A stretch of DNA of 64,000 nucleotides, taken from the NCBI GenBank assembly GCA_023078685.1, contig JALGAS010000005.1, positions 2,294,001-2,358,000 on the forward strand, given 5' to 3'. How positions within the stretch are numbered: the first letter of the stretch is position 1; each line of letters starts with the position of its first letter. Both the position numbers and the translations under genes were made by a program. This DNA is from Neopestalotiopsis rosae. Taxonomy: Eukaryota; Ascomycota; Sordariomycetes; Amphisphaeriales; Sporocadaceae. This document shows positions 43,034 to 54,800 of the stretch, piece by piece. Under the pieces are notes generated by a model. It was given only the letters and a program-made list of their open reading frames with translations. It did not search any database and was not told the DNA's origin.

Positions 43034-45252
43034 TTATGGAGTCTGCATTGCTGATGCAACCGATGGGGACGCCTACAATTTGCATGCGTCAGGATTAATG
43101 GACAAAGCGGGAAACTTCTCACACGAAATACATAGTGGGCGGGCTCTTACTTGATCTAACTCCGATTCTATTGTTAAGCCCAGCTCTTCAACCTTTGCCG
43201 TCAGCTGGCCAGCGAGCATCTTGGCCACATGACTTGACCCATGCCGAAGAACTCGGAAGAAGAAGGAGATATTCTTGCGGCTGTCCATATTGCCACTCAC
43301 TGCAAAGTCCTCGACGAACATGAGAGCGGTAATGTATGCCGTGTAATCCAGTATGGGGTTCCTGAGTGTGCTCACAAGATCCGAGGCTAAGCGGAACATG
43401 GCCACGATTTGTCCGGCAGCCGCCAACATTCGAGTCTGGCTCTGTCTTCTGATGAATTCTGCATCGACTCCTTCCAAGCCACGTGATTTACGTAATGCAG
43501 TCTTTTGGAGACACATGTCGGCGGTATGGAGTAGTACGTTAGTAAATACAGCACACTGGCTGTTGGAGTTACGTGGGAGCTGAAGAGTTTGCGGGAGCTG
43601 GAGCCGTGTAAGCATAATACTGTTGTCGATGCTCTGATGCTGAGCCCAAAAGTCCTCAGCATCTCGAGGGAATCCATGAGTCTGATCCAATGCAAGCCGA
43701 GACTCCAAGTCGACAGTCCTATAGTATAGATGGCTTGCGATCACCCGCACTGCCAGTCGCGATTGTGTTGTAGACTTTTTGTGTAAAGTCTCGCGAAGAC
43801 TAATTGCAGCTTCTTCTTTCTCTTCGTCAAACGCCTCCTCCGTAGCTGGAAGGAGAGTTTGGATCTGCGGAGGAATCAAGAGTATTAGAGAACAATCATA
43901 AGCGATGAGGATGGAGCAGATCAGCATACCTGGTCATCATTAATCAGTGCCGGCATCCCGGACGTAGCAAAGACCAGACGATCAGCCACATATATTACCC
44001 ACCACGTTCTGCGACGCTCTTCCCGTTCGATCCAGTCTCTAGGTGGCGAATGGTGACAAAATAGCGTTTGGCGGTGGTCAACTTGATCTAATTGGTGCAG
44101 GTTGAGTAGCTGGGCGAAGCGAATGCTGCGGCCGAGACTTAGGTATGACCGCGCGAACATGGCATTCTGAGCTTCAAGATTGGCCAGTAGCAGCCAACAC
44201 TGAGCATGAGCGACGCTTGGCTGGTCGACTCCTGAATCCTGCACAAGCGCATTAGTGATGGAGAATGAAGATTTGCGGGATGCCAAACTGACCTCCACCT
44301 CGTCGGCCTCTGCCAGTTTACGGGCTTGTTGGTACAGCGAGGTGGCTAATGATGCATGTCTGGCGTCCATCGTAGCACCTGTTGCCATGATCACGTACTG
44401 AAGGAACAATGGCGGCTGTTGTGAAGCGGATCTGCAACGCAAAGCCGCCATGTATCGAGAACGGTGTATCATTGGACTGTCTTCATGGCACTTGTCAAAA
44501 TATAGAGCGGTACTATCGTTGTTGTGAGTGACGAGTACCTAAAGCGTCGTGCGAGCAACTTACAGATGTTCGAGCAAGTCGACCGACACTGCTGGACTAA
44601 CAGGTTGACTCATTGGCGAGTCGGACCATATCTGATGGCCATCATCGTCGCCATCGTCGTGGTCGTCGAGATTCTCATGACTCTCACCAGCGCCGAAGTC
44701 CTGTGATTGAAGCAGGTTGATGGAAGGTGTAGACTCCAGCGACCCTGAGATGCTTGCAGCTGCAACTACCAGTGGAACCATTCCAGGGAGTGGCGAGTTA
44801 TTGCCGACTGCTGTCCCTGCACCTGTACCGATTACATCAAGCCGACTCTCGAGTTGTTCTATTTTATGCAACCACATTGCGCATTAGCAATTGAAACTTG
44901 ATGTAGGGCCACCTAATGCAGCTGACAATACTGGTAGGAATAGGAAAACATGGGATTACGATGATGACTTACGCAATTTGGCTTCGAGATCACGGACTTG
45001 CTTTGGCTTACCGACATGAGATTTCCGAGCACCGGGATATGCACAAGTCAATCCAACGCTGCCACAACGGTCGCACGCCGGCAAAGTCCAATCACAGCGC
45101 TGTTTCTTGGACCGACATGGCGTGCAGGAAAGCCGGGAATGTGATGCGAAGGCGGTGGGAGACGGAACCGCATCACCGGGCTCCATTGTTCGGTCAGTCG
45201 GGGTCGGAGTTTGGCAGACGGATTCACATTCAGGTAGTGAAGGTAAAGACAT
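43034..45252 (-). CDS. Zn2Cys6 transcription factor
   Basis: Five exons (introns 44859-44972, 44513-44563, 43865-43929, 43073-43150) encode 636 residues; the sum is exact. Zinc cluster near the N-terminus: LSCTPCRSKKQRCDWTLPAC followed by DRCGSVGLTCAYPG, then a coiled-coil (VRDLEAKLQQLESRLDVIG) and an acidic His/Asp patch (ENLDDHDDGDDDGHQIW). The fungal transcription factor domain begins HLTALYFDKCHEDSPMIHRS and continues SIRFAQLLNLHQLDQV and EREERRRTWWVIYVADRLVF. The last intron is supported by a CTGAC branch site and TGTAG acceptor; if retained, the protein stops at 43073 with a different short tail. Head-to-head with the SDR gene at 45983, which it may regulate together with the flanking oxidoreductases (inference). 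Confidence 0.9.
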
Positions 45253-45982
45253 GGTCTACTGGTGCCCTTTGGTGCTGTGGGATGCGGCTTCTAGTGGTCC
45301 AAGAAGGGCATTTGGCTACCAAGGACGCTGATAACCTTATTGTCTGGCACTAGCTTTACATACATTGCCTGCCTAGGCCCCTAAACTCAATGAGCAGCAG
45401 GACTGCATCAATTCAGCTCAGCAGCGAGGCGTTCGCTCGGCACTGGGTGATGCCATACATGATTCATTTTTGGTCGGCGAGGCCGGTCATGAATTATCAA
45501 GTACAAATGGTATTATGGAGATAATCAAAGTTGACTGCCAAGGTGGTGTCTGTTTCTGCTGATTTGTAACCTCTCGTGCTTTGGAGTCCGACAAAGTCCG
45601 TATCCACTGTAACTTTTGCACCAGCGCGTGGATTAGATACCTCTAGGCTCTAGCACTCCACGAAAGAGTGATAAATCTAGTGGAGACGGACAAGTCGGGG
45701 TTTCGCGCCCATGGTAAGGTGCTGCTCCATTCATCAAGATTACCATCACAGGCCCGACATGGTCGACTAGATCTTGGCTGTGATGACTTGCCATAAAAAT
45801 GTCATTTAGTCAAGACTTTGTTTGTCTTTCGATTGCTACATGATGGCCTGTTGGATTTTAAAATCTTTTGGTTCTTTCTTTCCGCCGATCCAATCTACAC
45901 ACTCTTGTAAGATACGCATAATTTGTGTCGCCGCTGCTGTAGAACGACGGTATAGAGATATTCTGAATCCCCACCCCATACG
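45253..45982. promoter_or_regulatory. Divergent promoter region between regulator and SDR genes
   Basis: 730 bases between two divergent starts, without a recognisable gene. The control elements of both genes should lie here. Confidence 0.4.
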
Positions 45983-47204
45983 ATGTCAGTCTCCGCTGTC
46001 CAAGATTTCACCATAAAACCTGGGTCGCTTGTCCTAGTCACTGGTGCCAATGGCTTCATTGGTTCCCACGTTGCGGACGAGCTACTTGATAGAGGGTACA
46101 ATGTGCGTGGGTCAGTCCGGGATACTAGGAAACAGGCCTGGCTCAAAGAGCACTTTGAAAGCAAATACGGATCTGGGAGGTTTGAGCTGGTATGCCTGCC
46201 AGGAATGATAGAGCGAGATGCATTTGACGCTGTCATGAAAGGTGACCACTCTTCATCTCGACGCGCGAATTCAGCTGCTGACAAAACCATAGGTGTTGAC
46301 GGCGTCGTACATGTGGCTTCGCCTACTACATGGTCCGCCGATACCGATCTTGTGATCAAAACAGCAGTATCGGGTGCGCTAAATGCCCTCAAGGCTGCAA
46401 ATGAGGAAGCGAGTGTCAAGTGTTTCGTACTCACCAGCTCTTCCGTTGCTGCAACTTTCCCCAGCACTGACCAGCCCGGTGTCGCTTTGGGACCAGAGAG
46501 TTGGAACGAGGAAGCAGTGGACTTGGCTGCAAATGGTCCATCGAGCCCCGGCCAACAATCATGGGCTGCCTATGCAGCTAGCAAGACTTTGGCAGAAAAG
46601 GCAGTCTGGGACTTTTCTCGTACAAATGTCTGTCGGTCCGACCTGATCGTGAACACTGGTGGGTAACGCATTGCGATTTTAAGCGCTGAAGTATACATAC
46701 TGACAGTGTCTAGTTCTTCCTTCTACCAATTTTGGCGAGAGCCTCGACCCAGTATACCAAGGACATCCCTCAACATCTTCTTTCGTCCAGAGTCTGTGGG
46801 ATGGAACTCATGCAGATAGACTTGCTCACATTGGTCCTCGTAAGCTACACTTGCATTGCTAACATACCAAAGCAACTGTATACTGACATGTCTCCGCAGA
46901 GTATTTCATCGACGTGGGAGATACTGCCAGACTTCACGTAGCTGGACTTGTACTCCCTGATGTCGCGAGGGAGAGAATTTATGCATGGGCTGAGCCTTGG
47001 AATTTTGACCAAGTTCTTCAAATTCTGCGCAAACAGCATCCTCAAAAGGAGTTTACCACAACCGCCAGCTTTCAACGCGGATGGGACTCTTCCATCATCA
47101 CAAAGCCACGCGAGCGCGCATTGGAACTGCTTCGGCGGCTGGGGAGGGATGACTTCACCTCTCTGGAGGAAAGCGTTCGGTTGAATACGAAAGACTTGTC
47201 TTGA
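45983..47204 (+). CDS. Extended SDR, dihydroflavonol reductase/aldehyde reductase-like
   Basis: Four exons (introns 46242-46292, 46659-46713, 46840-46899) encode 351 residues. The N-terminus carries LVLVTGANGFIGSHVADELL (TGxxGxxG), then NVRGSVRDTRKQAW, GVDGVVHVASPTTW, CFVLTSSSVAAT (catalytic Ser) and WAAYAASKTLAEKAVWDF (YxxxK). This is the NADP-dependent family of dihydroflavonol-4-reductase and fungal GRE2/carbonyl reductases; a ketone or aldehyde substrate is expected. The first intron is 51 nt and in frame, so intron retention would not create a stop. Convergent with the Gfo/Idh/MocA gene, 81 bases between stops, and divergent from the Zn2Cys6 gene. Cytosolic by absence of targeting signals. 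Confidence 0.92.
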
Positions 47205-47285
47205 CATTCAAGAAAGCTAGCAAGACCATCGATGTTCTAATAGCTCCCGCGCTATCCAGCCTCCAATGCCAACGTCTCTGCTTCA

Positions 47286-48701
47286 CTACTCGTCCCACAT
47301 CACCGTGCGACTTTCAACGTGAGATTTTCTTGCAAGCTCTATAATGTGCAGGACGTCCCGCACCTGCGTCGCCTTGACTTCCAGCTCGCCTGTGCCCTTG
47401 ATGGCAGCTGCAACATTTTCATATACCGACACCCATCTTCCCGGAACGGTGGGATAGCGACCAACATATTTTCCTGTCTTGTCGTCCATTTTCTGATGAC
47501 TGGCGTCGAACTCCTCGATGGTTGTAAGAATGCCATTGGTTTCGGCGGGCTCGACACCAAAGTTGGGGTCGGACGGGCTTATACCGTCGGCGATTTGCTC
47601 CTCCTGGGTACAGGTACTTCGTTGCTGAGTCTTTATAAATGTTAGAAGTTGTACTCATGGGAAGATTCGGGAAAAGTCGAGAATTTTACCTTGAAATATG
47701 ACCCCTTGGTTCCGCGTATGATATACTTCAGCTGTTGAGACATAATGGTAATGATACTCGTCTTGACCGTGACCAGCAGATCCTTCTGGGGCCCTGAATA
47801 TTGAAGTATAACAGTGAAGGAATCTTCAATGTCAGAGTCACCCCCGCGCTGGGTTCGGAAGAATGCGGTCACGGACTTTGGGCGACCGAAGAGAACCACG
47901 GCCTGGTCAATGCTATGAGTGCCTGCACAAGCCAGATGTTTTAGTCCGCATGTCTCCATATGGTCACAGCAGAGGGTCCAGTCACCCTACGAGTCACACT
48001 TACCCAAACCAAATGTCATACCGGACCCTGGAACATATTCCTTCTGGTCTTTGGGGAACCATACTCCGGCGCCTTCAAAGTCGTAGTGCAATTCAGCTTC
48101 TTTGATGTCGCCGAGGGCATTTGCGGCCATTAGGCGCCGCAGTGTCTGGAAGTCACCGTCCTTCAATAGTCTGTTAGCACGGATCCTCTCAAACATATGC
48201 GAATACAAAGTGGCTAACTTGCCCATCTCCTGTTCTGGAAACAAGTAAGAATGAGTTTCTTGCTGTCAGCTAGCTCGATCAACTCGTCCGCCTCTTGCGT
48301 AGATTGTGCAAACGGCTTATCGATGATGACTGAATCTGTCAGTCGAGGCGATCATCATACTACAGTTGAGGGCATCCATTATTCAGAATACACTCACCAT
48401 GTCGGCCAGCCTGGAGTGCAAGCTTTCCCAGGGACGCATGCGAAGCAGTGGACGTTGCCACCACGACTAGATCAATATCCGCATCTGCAAAGAAGGCATC
48501 GGAAGTGCGATGGTGGCGAACATTCGGGAAATCGACGGTGCAGTGTGAGCCTGGCGGCGCTGTGGTTGGGTCGCTAGGTGCCGCTGCGCGTTGAAGAATG
48601 GCGACCACCTCAAGATCAGACACAGCCTGGATGAAGGGAAGATGAAATTTCTTGGCCGAGTTGCCGTAGCCCACCACACCGACCTTGATCTTTGCAGCCA
48701 T
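47286..48701 (-). CDS. Gfo/Idh/MocA-family oxidoreductase with a GC-AG intron
   Basis: Five exons encode 374 residues (introns 48336-48397, 48161-48222, 47923-48003, 47604-47689). The Rossmann start is VGVVGYGNSAKKFHLPFIQA; SVIIDKPFAQSTQEAD holds the family's (E/D)KP motif. The second intron only works as GC-AG: AGATGG|GCAAGT...TTGAAG|GAC rebuilds FQNRRWDGDFQTL, conserved in this family, and makes the total an exact number of codons; the nearest GT reading shifts the frame. The last exon gives GRYPTVPGRWVSVYENV. Members oxidise sugars or polyols with NAD(P); the closest resemblance is to YdgJ/scyllo-inositol-dehydrogenase-like proteins. Convergent with the SDR gene. Confidence 0.92.
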
Positions 48702-50366
48702 CTTGGAAGAACTTTATACTGGTATGTTACAGGTTATCCTTCAGAAGGAGGTCGTTCCAGGAGCAGGCAATCCTCATTGTTCCCCCGTCCTCTTAAGTAG
48801 GTTGATCAATGTGGAGTAAGTTGTCATGGTTGCAAGGTCATGCCTCTCTATAGGCCACTGCCAAGCTTGTCTCATTGGAGGATCGCGAGAATGTCGGCTA
48901 ATGTACGGTATAACACGTTCCGGTCTCCAATTCACTCCTTGGCATGCGTGACGTTTAACCGAAGTTGCTTTGGTTTCTTTCAAATTCTGAGCTCATAAAA
49001 GGCAAACCCGCTGCTTGTGCACCATATCTCGGGGCTAAAGTGCGAGATCATTGATCGGCGCGTCAAACTATAAGTATTCGTGCGCAAGATAGGCACAGCA
49101 CGAGAGAATCCTGAAGACCGGGCACCAGCATTATTCTTTGGAATATATGAGAGGCACGTGCATGCTTGAGAAAACCACTACAAGGGATAAGGAATTTGGA
49201 TTCCGCATCAGCAATGCGGACATGATTATGCTACCAAGACCAACCCTCCGATGGTACAACCGGGTTGTATTCATCTTTCTATGATTAGTAATGAGCATGT
49301 GACAATGGTCTAATGATTGCAATGTGCAGCATCAAGGACTATATCTGCTCATGATTGGCGAATGATGTTACTACGTGCTGCTGATGGCAGATGCAGGTTG
49401 GAATGCAACTGCTCTGGGCCGTTGTGGTGTGTATTATGGGGTGCCCCCCACCGATGCCACGCCCCAAGTATAAAACGCCCTGAGCTCACTAACTTATAGT
49501 GGTTGTGTGGTTGATCACCAGCCCCGGGAATAGCGTTCCACTAATACCCCCTGCCACCAAACAGGATCCAGAATTGTGTCAACCTGCCTGACTTTTATTG
49601 AAGCAATCGAATTAGTCAGTCGAATTAAAATCGAAAGGACGCTAGACAAACAAAATCGTTTGCTCGCACTGCAAAAAGCTGACAAGATTCAAAATTCAGC
49701 TGCGCCATGGTCAAGGTCCGGCGCATTATTATGATCATACACGAGACACTTTGTTCATGGCTGGCTCAAAATTTCAGCCCTTCGCTATGGTTTCAGACAT
49801 GAACAACAGCTGGATTTCTCTGGCCAAGCCATACTCTCGCAAAATCAGCGAGTTGGGATAGTGGCTAGCTGAGTGGTCAAACTCATTTCTCTAACCTTAG
49901 AAGGTTTACAATTGAGATAGCAAGAGATGTAACTCACGTATTCCGCGTATCATGGCGAATCATGAGTACAAATGATGATTTCGACATTTTCTGTATCTCT
50001 CCTGAGGCCTACGGCTTTTACGATCTGACTCAGAAAAGCTGAAATCGAGACTGAACTACCAGAAAGCCATGATGCTCCTGGAGAGGTCTTGATGAAAGAC
50101 TAATTACAAGGTGAAAGATCGTTCTTCAGCTAACGGAAAAGACACACCAAAGTTGACGTATAAATGGCCGAAAAGATCTTCGCAAGTTGGATAGAACCAA
50201 AAGCAATTTTCTTACTACATATTTCAGGTTATTATCACAACTACATACAGAGTGACGCTCCTCGTTGTTCAAGCTGGCTCAATCATTTGATCCTTGGTGC
50301 GGTGATATCAACGAACGCGCCATTGCAGATCTCACATCCGGTAGAACCAATCCTGTAGTCGCCCCC
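48702..50366. other. Intergenic region upstream of the metalloprotease
   Basis: 1.66 kb. An alternative ATG at 50164 opens a 64-codon frame out of phase with the protease. No other gene or RNA recognised. Confidence 0.4.
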
Positions 50367-51131
50367 ATGGCGGCCGTTATTCCGATTTCGCAACTCACCA
50401 AATACCCCTGTGAGACACAGGAAGAGGAGGATCCCAGCTATGGGCCTGCCCCCGTTTCCAATCTCGCCGGCACCACTGGTGATAACGCTCCGGACAAGCC
50501 AGATTCCCTCGTCGTAGGCTTTGGAACCATTGTGCCACGCTGGGATGTCACACTGCCTGGTGGTAGGACTCTCCAGTACTTTGTTCGAGGGAGCACTTTC
50601 CCATCTGTAGACCAGGCACGATCTGCAGCCAGAAGCTTTCAGGAAGCTGCCGACTCATGGAACAAAACCAGGCTTGGTATTACTATATCAGAGACGACTG
50701 AACAAGAAAGTGCAAACTTCTGCCTCGTATACCAGGTCAACTCAGACGAAAATCCAAACACATTCGCTCAAGCATTCTTCCCCCACCAAGCTGACCAGGA
50801 TGTCATTGTCTACTCGAAGGCCTTTGAACATAATTATTTTCCCATCTTGAAAAACATCTTCCAGCACGAGATCGGTCACGTCCTTGGCCTTCGGCATGAA
50901 TTCGCCATTACAAGGGATGTTGCAAAGCAACTCAACCCCGAGGCAGTAAAGGCTGTCCAATACTTGGAAAACAACGATTACTCCATTATGAGCTACAACA
51001 TGCCTCCCAAAATACAAGAAAGCGACCGAAAGCAAATCGCCAGCTTCTACCAATTGGCCAACGGACTCATGATGAACGGAATTACCATCACAGACTATCA
51101 GCCTCAAGTTCGTCGCAGCAACGGACACTGA
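50367..51131 (+). CDS. Metzincin-like zinc metalloprotease without signal peptide
   Basis: A single exon of 254 residues from the ATG in CCCCATGGCGG; the frame reaches upstream to 50265 without another ATG. The zinc site FQHEIGHVLGLRHEF (His167, Glu168, His171, His177) is the full metzincin motif HExxHxxGxxH, followed by a Met-turn candidate SIMSYNMPP. Upstream, FGTIVPRWDVTLPGGRTLQY and AARSFQEAADSWN match the N-terminal part of fungal matrixin/M12-like proteases, with the AFFPHQADQDVIVYSKAF bulge before the zinc helix. No signal or clear propeptide is visible, so either a first exon is missing or it acts inside the cell. Peptidase activity is expected; substrate unknown. Confidence 0.82.
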   Translation: MAAVIPISQLTKYPCETQEEEDPSYGPAPVSNLAGTTGDNAPDKPDSLVVGFGTIVPRWDVTLPGGRTLQYFVRGSTFPSVDQARSAARSFQEAADSWNKTRLGITISETTEQESANFCLVYQVNSDENPNTFAQAFFPHQADQDVIVYSKAFEHNYFPILKNIFQHEIGHVLGLRHEFAITRDVAKQLNPEAVKAVQYLENNDYSIMSYNMPPKIQESDRKQIASFYQLANGLMMNGITITDYQPQVRRSNGH

Positions 51132-51523
51132 AGTAAATGCAAAGGGACGCGGGTTCGATGGGGCAGAGTAGACGACGAAGGAGTAGAAAGGTATCAGTTC
51201 ATTCTAATTGCTTCAGATGATTTATTTCTATGAATGGAAGACGGGGATTGTTCTTGGCTCCCGAGGTAAACCGGGATTTTAATATATTCAATTCTATCAT
51301 TAAATTTGATGAAACCATATCAAGCCCTGTGCGCCACTGGATGGATCCCCTTGAGATGGCAGGTTCGAGAAAGCAGTTTGGTCCGATTTTCAAGAACTGA
51401 GGTTTCCGACTGTCAGATCTATTTTCTCTATCAAACTCGGGATCGAATCGATAAAGACAAATCTGCTGCTCGTGTAGCATACTTCTAAGCTGAGCTAGCG
51501 ATAACACGATCTGATCCACCTGC
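51132..51523. other. Intergenic, convergent 3' ends
   Basis: 390 bases between protease and carboxylesterase stops; nothing recognised. Confidence 0.45.
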
Positions 51524-53471
51524 TCATACTCCTAACTTCTCCGAGAGACTGCCAATAAACGCGCATCGTTCCAACAGCTTCTCATGCTGGAGTAAACGTG
51601 TTCTTTCCTGATCCCGGGCGTCCTTCATCTCCTCGTATTTGACTCCATCAGCAAGAGACTGCTGTATAGGGTCCTCTGAGTCCGCACTGGCCGATTGATC
51701 TTTGGCGCAGCTTGAAGAGCCTGTTCCCAACGGCCCACCTATCACCATCACATCCAACTGGGAGAGCTCCTGATCACCGTTCTCGCTATAGGACTCTGGA
51801 AAGGATTCAGGCCACAGATGGAAGTGCTTGCCACCGGAGCTGGTCGGATTCCCCGTGTATGCAAAATTGATAAATGACATGCTCAAGGAAGTGGAAAGCG
51901 TTTGATCCGGCTCAGAGACCTCGCCTTCTGGGAACAGTCCGTCGAATATATAATGAGTGTCGCTACCATGGCATGTCTGCACATAAGGCATACCGATAGC
52001 CTTGAACATTGGCTCCAACATGCTTTGGTTCAAATCATAAAGGCGCACACCGGGGAATGAGGGATCGATCGCTTTCGACTGGGCCGATAGTTGATGGCCG
52101 AAATCAACAGCAGAGCATGTAAAAAGGAGGTCTCGCATAATTCGTGAAATTCGGAAATAATTCACAGGAGCGACTGGCTCGGAGTCGGTTCTCCGGGCTT
52201 CATAGCTCTGGGCTTCCTCCTGGAAGTCCACGGCTGGGTAGAGTGCAAATAGCTGACGGAAGTCCTCGTCATCCAAGGCATGAGCAAAAGCTCGGATGGG
52301 AGACTTCATGTCTTCCTTAGTCCGAAACGTAGCGGCTGGCCCCGCGTTCAATGGCGTTCAATGCACCGTCGTCCTGTGTCCAGCCAAAAACAGCTGGGAT
52401 ACCTTGCAACGTGTTATCACTAGATACCGACAGAGATGCCTTCATGTATCACATACCTTTGACGAATTTACCAGACTTGTAGAGAAGTGATTGGCGGTCC
52501 GGAAGGAAATCGCCATCGACGGAAGGAATAAACGTGAAGCCACCAACGGGAGGATGGTTGGTCACGGAGTAGTCCATGGCCACCTCTGTCAACCTCTCCA
52601 TTGAAACTTCACGAATGCACGCAAGCTGTTCAGCTCCGTTCTTATCTCCGCAACCTACTTTGTCAGCTACCGCGAGAGTATGAATTTCGGTGGCATCACT
52701 GGTGATGTTCAGTGCGGTACCGGGTGGTCCGGACATGGTCCATAATTGCGTAAAAGGCACACCTTTCTCGCCTGCATATGTCATGAGATGAAGAGAAGCG
52801 AAAGTGCCACCCGCACTGAGACCATAAGCAGTGATCCTTGTCGGATCGCCACCAAATGCTGCGATGTTGTCCTTGACCCATTGAAAGCCGGCTCTCTGAT
52901 CTCTCATGCCGACATTCAAGGAATGCTGATCTTCCAAGACCTGGAGGCGTGCAAAACCAAATATCGTCAGCCGATAGTTGACGGCCACATAAATCACCGG
53001 CTTGTTGATTGAGGCGGAAAGCGTAAGAAGTTTGTCGGGTTCAAAGTGAGAGTCGTAGGCTGAGCCTTTGATGACCGCACCTCCGTGAAGCCAGACCACG
53101 ACTGGAAGATTATCGTCGGCCGTAGTACCAGCTGGTCGAGAGATCCGAAGAGTGAGACAGTCCTCACTAATTTCCGCCGTCTCGTCGAAGAACGGCGGTA
53201 TCGCGGCTCGGGATTGAGGACAAGCGGCTCCGGGGGTTGTAGCATCTATGACACTTCCGACGAGCGGCGCGTAAGGCTCTGGTGGTGCGAAACGACGGTC
53301 ACCAGAGGTATCATGACCATATTTAATATTTTGGAAGTGCTCCACGGCCTCTTTTGTTGTGCCTTGGTATGTAATTTGGCCGTTGCCGACTTTGACAGTG
53401 GGCTCCGCAGTAACAATGGAGTTGACCAGCAGGCCAAGCAAGGCCGCTGCATGCGACGAGCCCAAGTACAT
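51524..53471 (-). pseudogene. Type B carboxylesterase broken by a 10-bp tandem duplication
   Basis: Two exons (intron 52403-52456). Exon 1 encodes a signal peptide (HAAALLGLLVNSIVTAEP), LPVVVWLHGGAVIKGSAYDS (oxyanion hole) and TAYGLSAGGTFASLHLM, where the nucleophile Ser219 sits in GLSAGG (usually GESAGG). Exon 2 starts GIPAVFGWTQDDGALNA, then a second copy of ten bases (52344-52353 and 52354-52363) shifts the frame and a TAA follows after nine codons. The next reading frame carries on as NAGPAATFRTKEDMKS to the normal end at 51524, including VQTCHGSDTHYIFDG with the catalytic-His region. Exons sum to one base over codons, as a 10-bp insertion predicts. If real, the product lacks the His and cannot be an active esterase. 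A sequencing artefact is possible but unlikely for an exact duplication. Confidence 0.85.
52344..52363 (+). repeat. Perfect 10-bp tandem duplication (GCGTTCAATG)2 disrupting the carboxylesterase
   Basis: Exact copies at 52344-52353 and 52354-52363. Removing one would join the two frames at the conserved GALNAGPA segment. Confidence 0.9.
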
Positions 53472-53686
53472 AGTGAATTTCAGGAAATTTTATTTTCACC
53501 GTTCAAGCTCTGGTATTTCATGAACAGGTAAGGTCAAATATTGAGAAGGCGGTGACAAGTAGTCGTTCCGACGACTCAGTTTTGGGGGTTCCGTGCAGGG
53601 ATAGCTGCTTCCTGCGCGTTGGTTGTTGGTTGTCTTCTTGCAGGCAACAAAACCGACCTAACAAGCGGCGCTGTATGGGTCGGAAT

Positions 53687-54800
53687 CTATAGCTCATCTG
53701 AGGTCTTGAAGTTGCCGTGGTCATAATCCAGGGCCATCCCTTTACCCTGCGCCTCAGCATCGAGGTATCCTGGAGCATACCGCTCAATGTCCCTCCTCCG
53801 CTGTTCCTCACTCGTGTCTCCCTCGAAGAGCTCAATGTATTGTTTCTTTGATTTCAACAGATCCAGGATTGGCTGTTCCATATCGAGCCTACTTATTGTG
53901 TTTAGACACTTTTACGGGTGGCCTGTATACGAGGACAAAACTTACTCTTCGTTGGCATCGTCGTTTATGAGCAGGGGATCGTCGTCGACCATGATCGTGA
54001 GTAGATCATGTCCAAGTCCTTCTATTCTGCAAAACGCATGGTATGTATACAGGGGGGAGACTCGCAAGTCTTCTTCGACGCTCCCATTGTTCTCAAAGTG
54101 GCATAACAACAGGCGCCCAGTGTCGAGCGCGTCCTGGTCGGCGAAGAAGGTGTCTGAGTCCCAGTTATGGAAAATGACAGTACCCTGGCTCGTCATGGCC
54201 ATGTGATCAAAGAGAGCAGCTTCAACCCAAAGCCATCTGTAAAAGTCTTGGGGCGTCACCGGAGTTGGACTCGCCCCGTTTGGCTCGATAGTGCAGATAT
54301 CCTCGAAGCTAAGGCCTTCTCCTGACCCGTCCAGGCGATACATCATGATGCGCATCTTTGCCCACAGAGCGCGGTTGCGGGAACTCATGGGCTGCGGGAC
54401 TAGCAAGTTGCAGAAGCCGTAGCGCTTCAATGAACGCCTCAAATCACCCTTCAAAGCTTCAGGATACCAGCCGTCTTGTCCGCGGTTCGGCCCGCGGTCT
54501 TGATAGGCATCACGCTCCGCCTGCTCAAGGGTCGCCCAGCGCTCCACCAGCTTGCGGCACTGGTTGACCTCGAAGTCGGCATCATCATTGCTGGGCCCAC
54601 GCCCCTCGACGTTCTCCTGATGCGTAGAGTTAGCCAGATGTTCATGTTATCTGATGCCTCCTGTTCGTGACAACGGTTCTGACCTCGAGAAATAATTGCC
54701 AGCCTTTGCACTCCTCATCAAGACCTTCATCTATCGGCTCATCGTGGCAGCGGACGTGTGCTGGGATGCCGCCTGGCCAGTACTTGGCTGGATCTGTCAT
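53687..54800 (-). CDS. Unrecognised protein, three exons
   Basis: Introns 54617-54683 and 53889-53945 give 329 residues (exact codons) starting MTDPAKYWPGGIPAHVRCHD. Visible features: CKGWQLFLEENVEGRGPSND, CRKLVERWATLEQAERDAYQ, FCNLLVPQPMSSRNRALWAK, GTVIFHNWDSDTFFADQDAL and a C-terminal LDYDHGNFKTSDEL. The protein is acidic, with no signal peptide, membrane helix or catalytic motif I can name. The second splice could use either of two acceptors five bases apart (TAG preferred). Coding composition and three consistent splice phases support a real gene. It is transcribed in the same direction as the broken carboxylesterase gene downstream of it. Confidence 0.7.

Noticed and set aside
49855..49935. 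tRNA-like wording (CTAGCTGAGTGGTCAAACT)
   Set aside because: No T-arm consensus or acceptor pairing follows, so not a tRNA.
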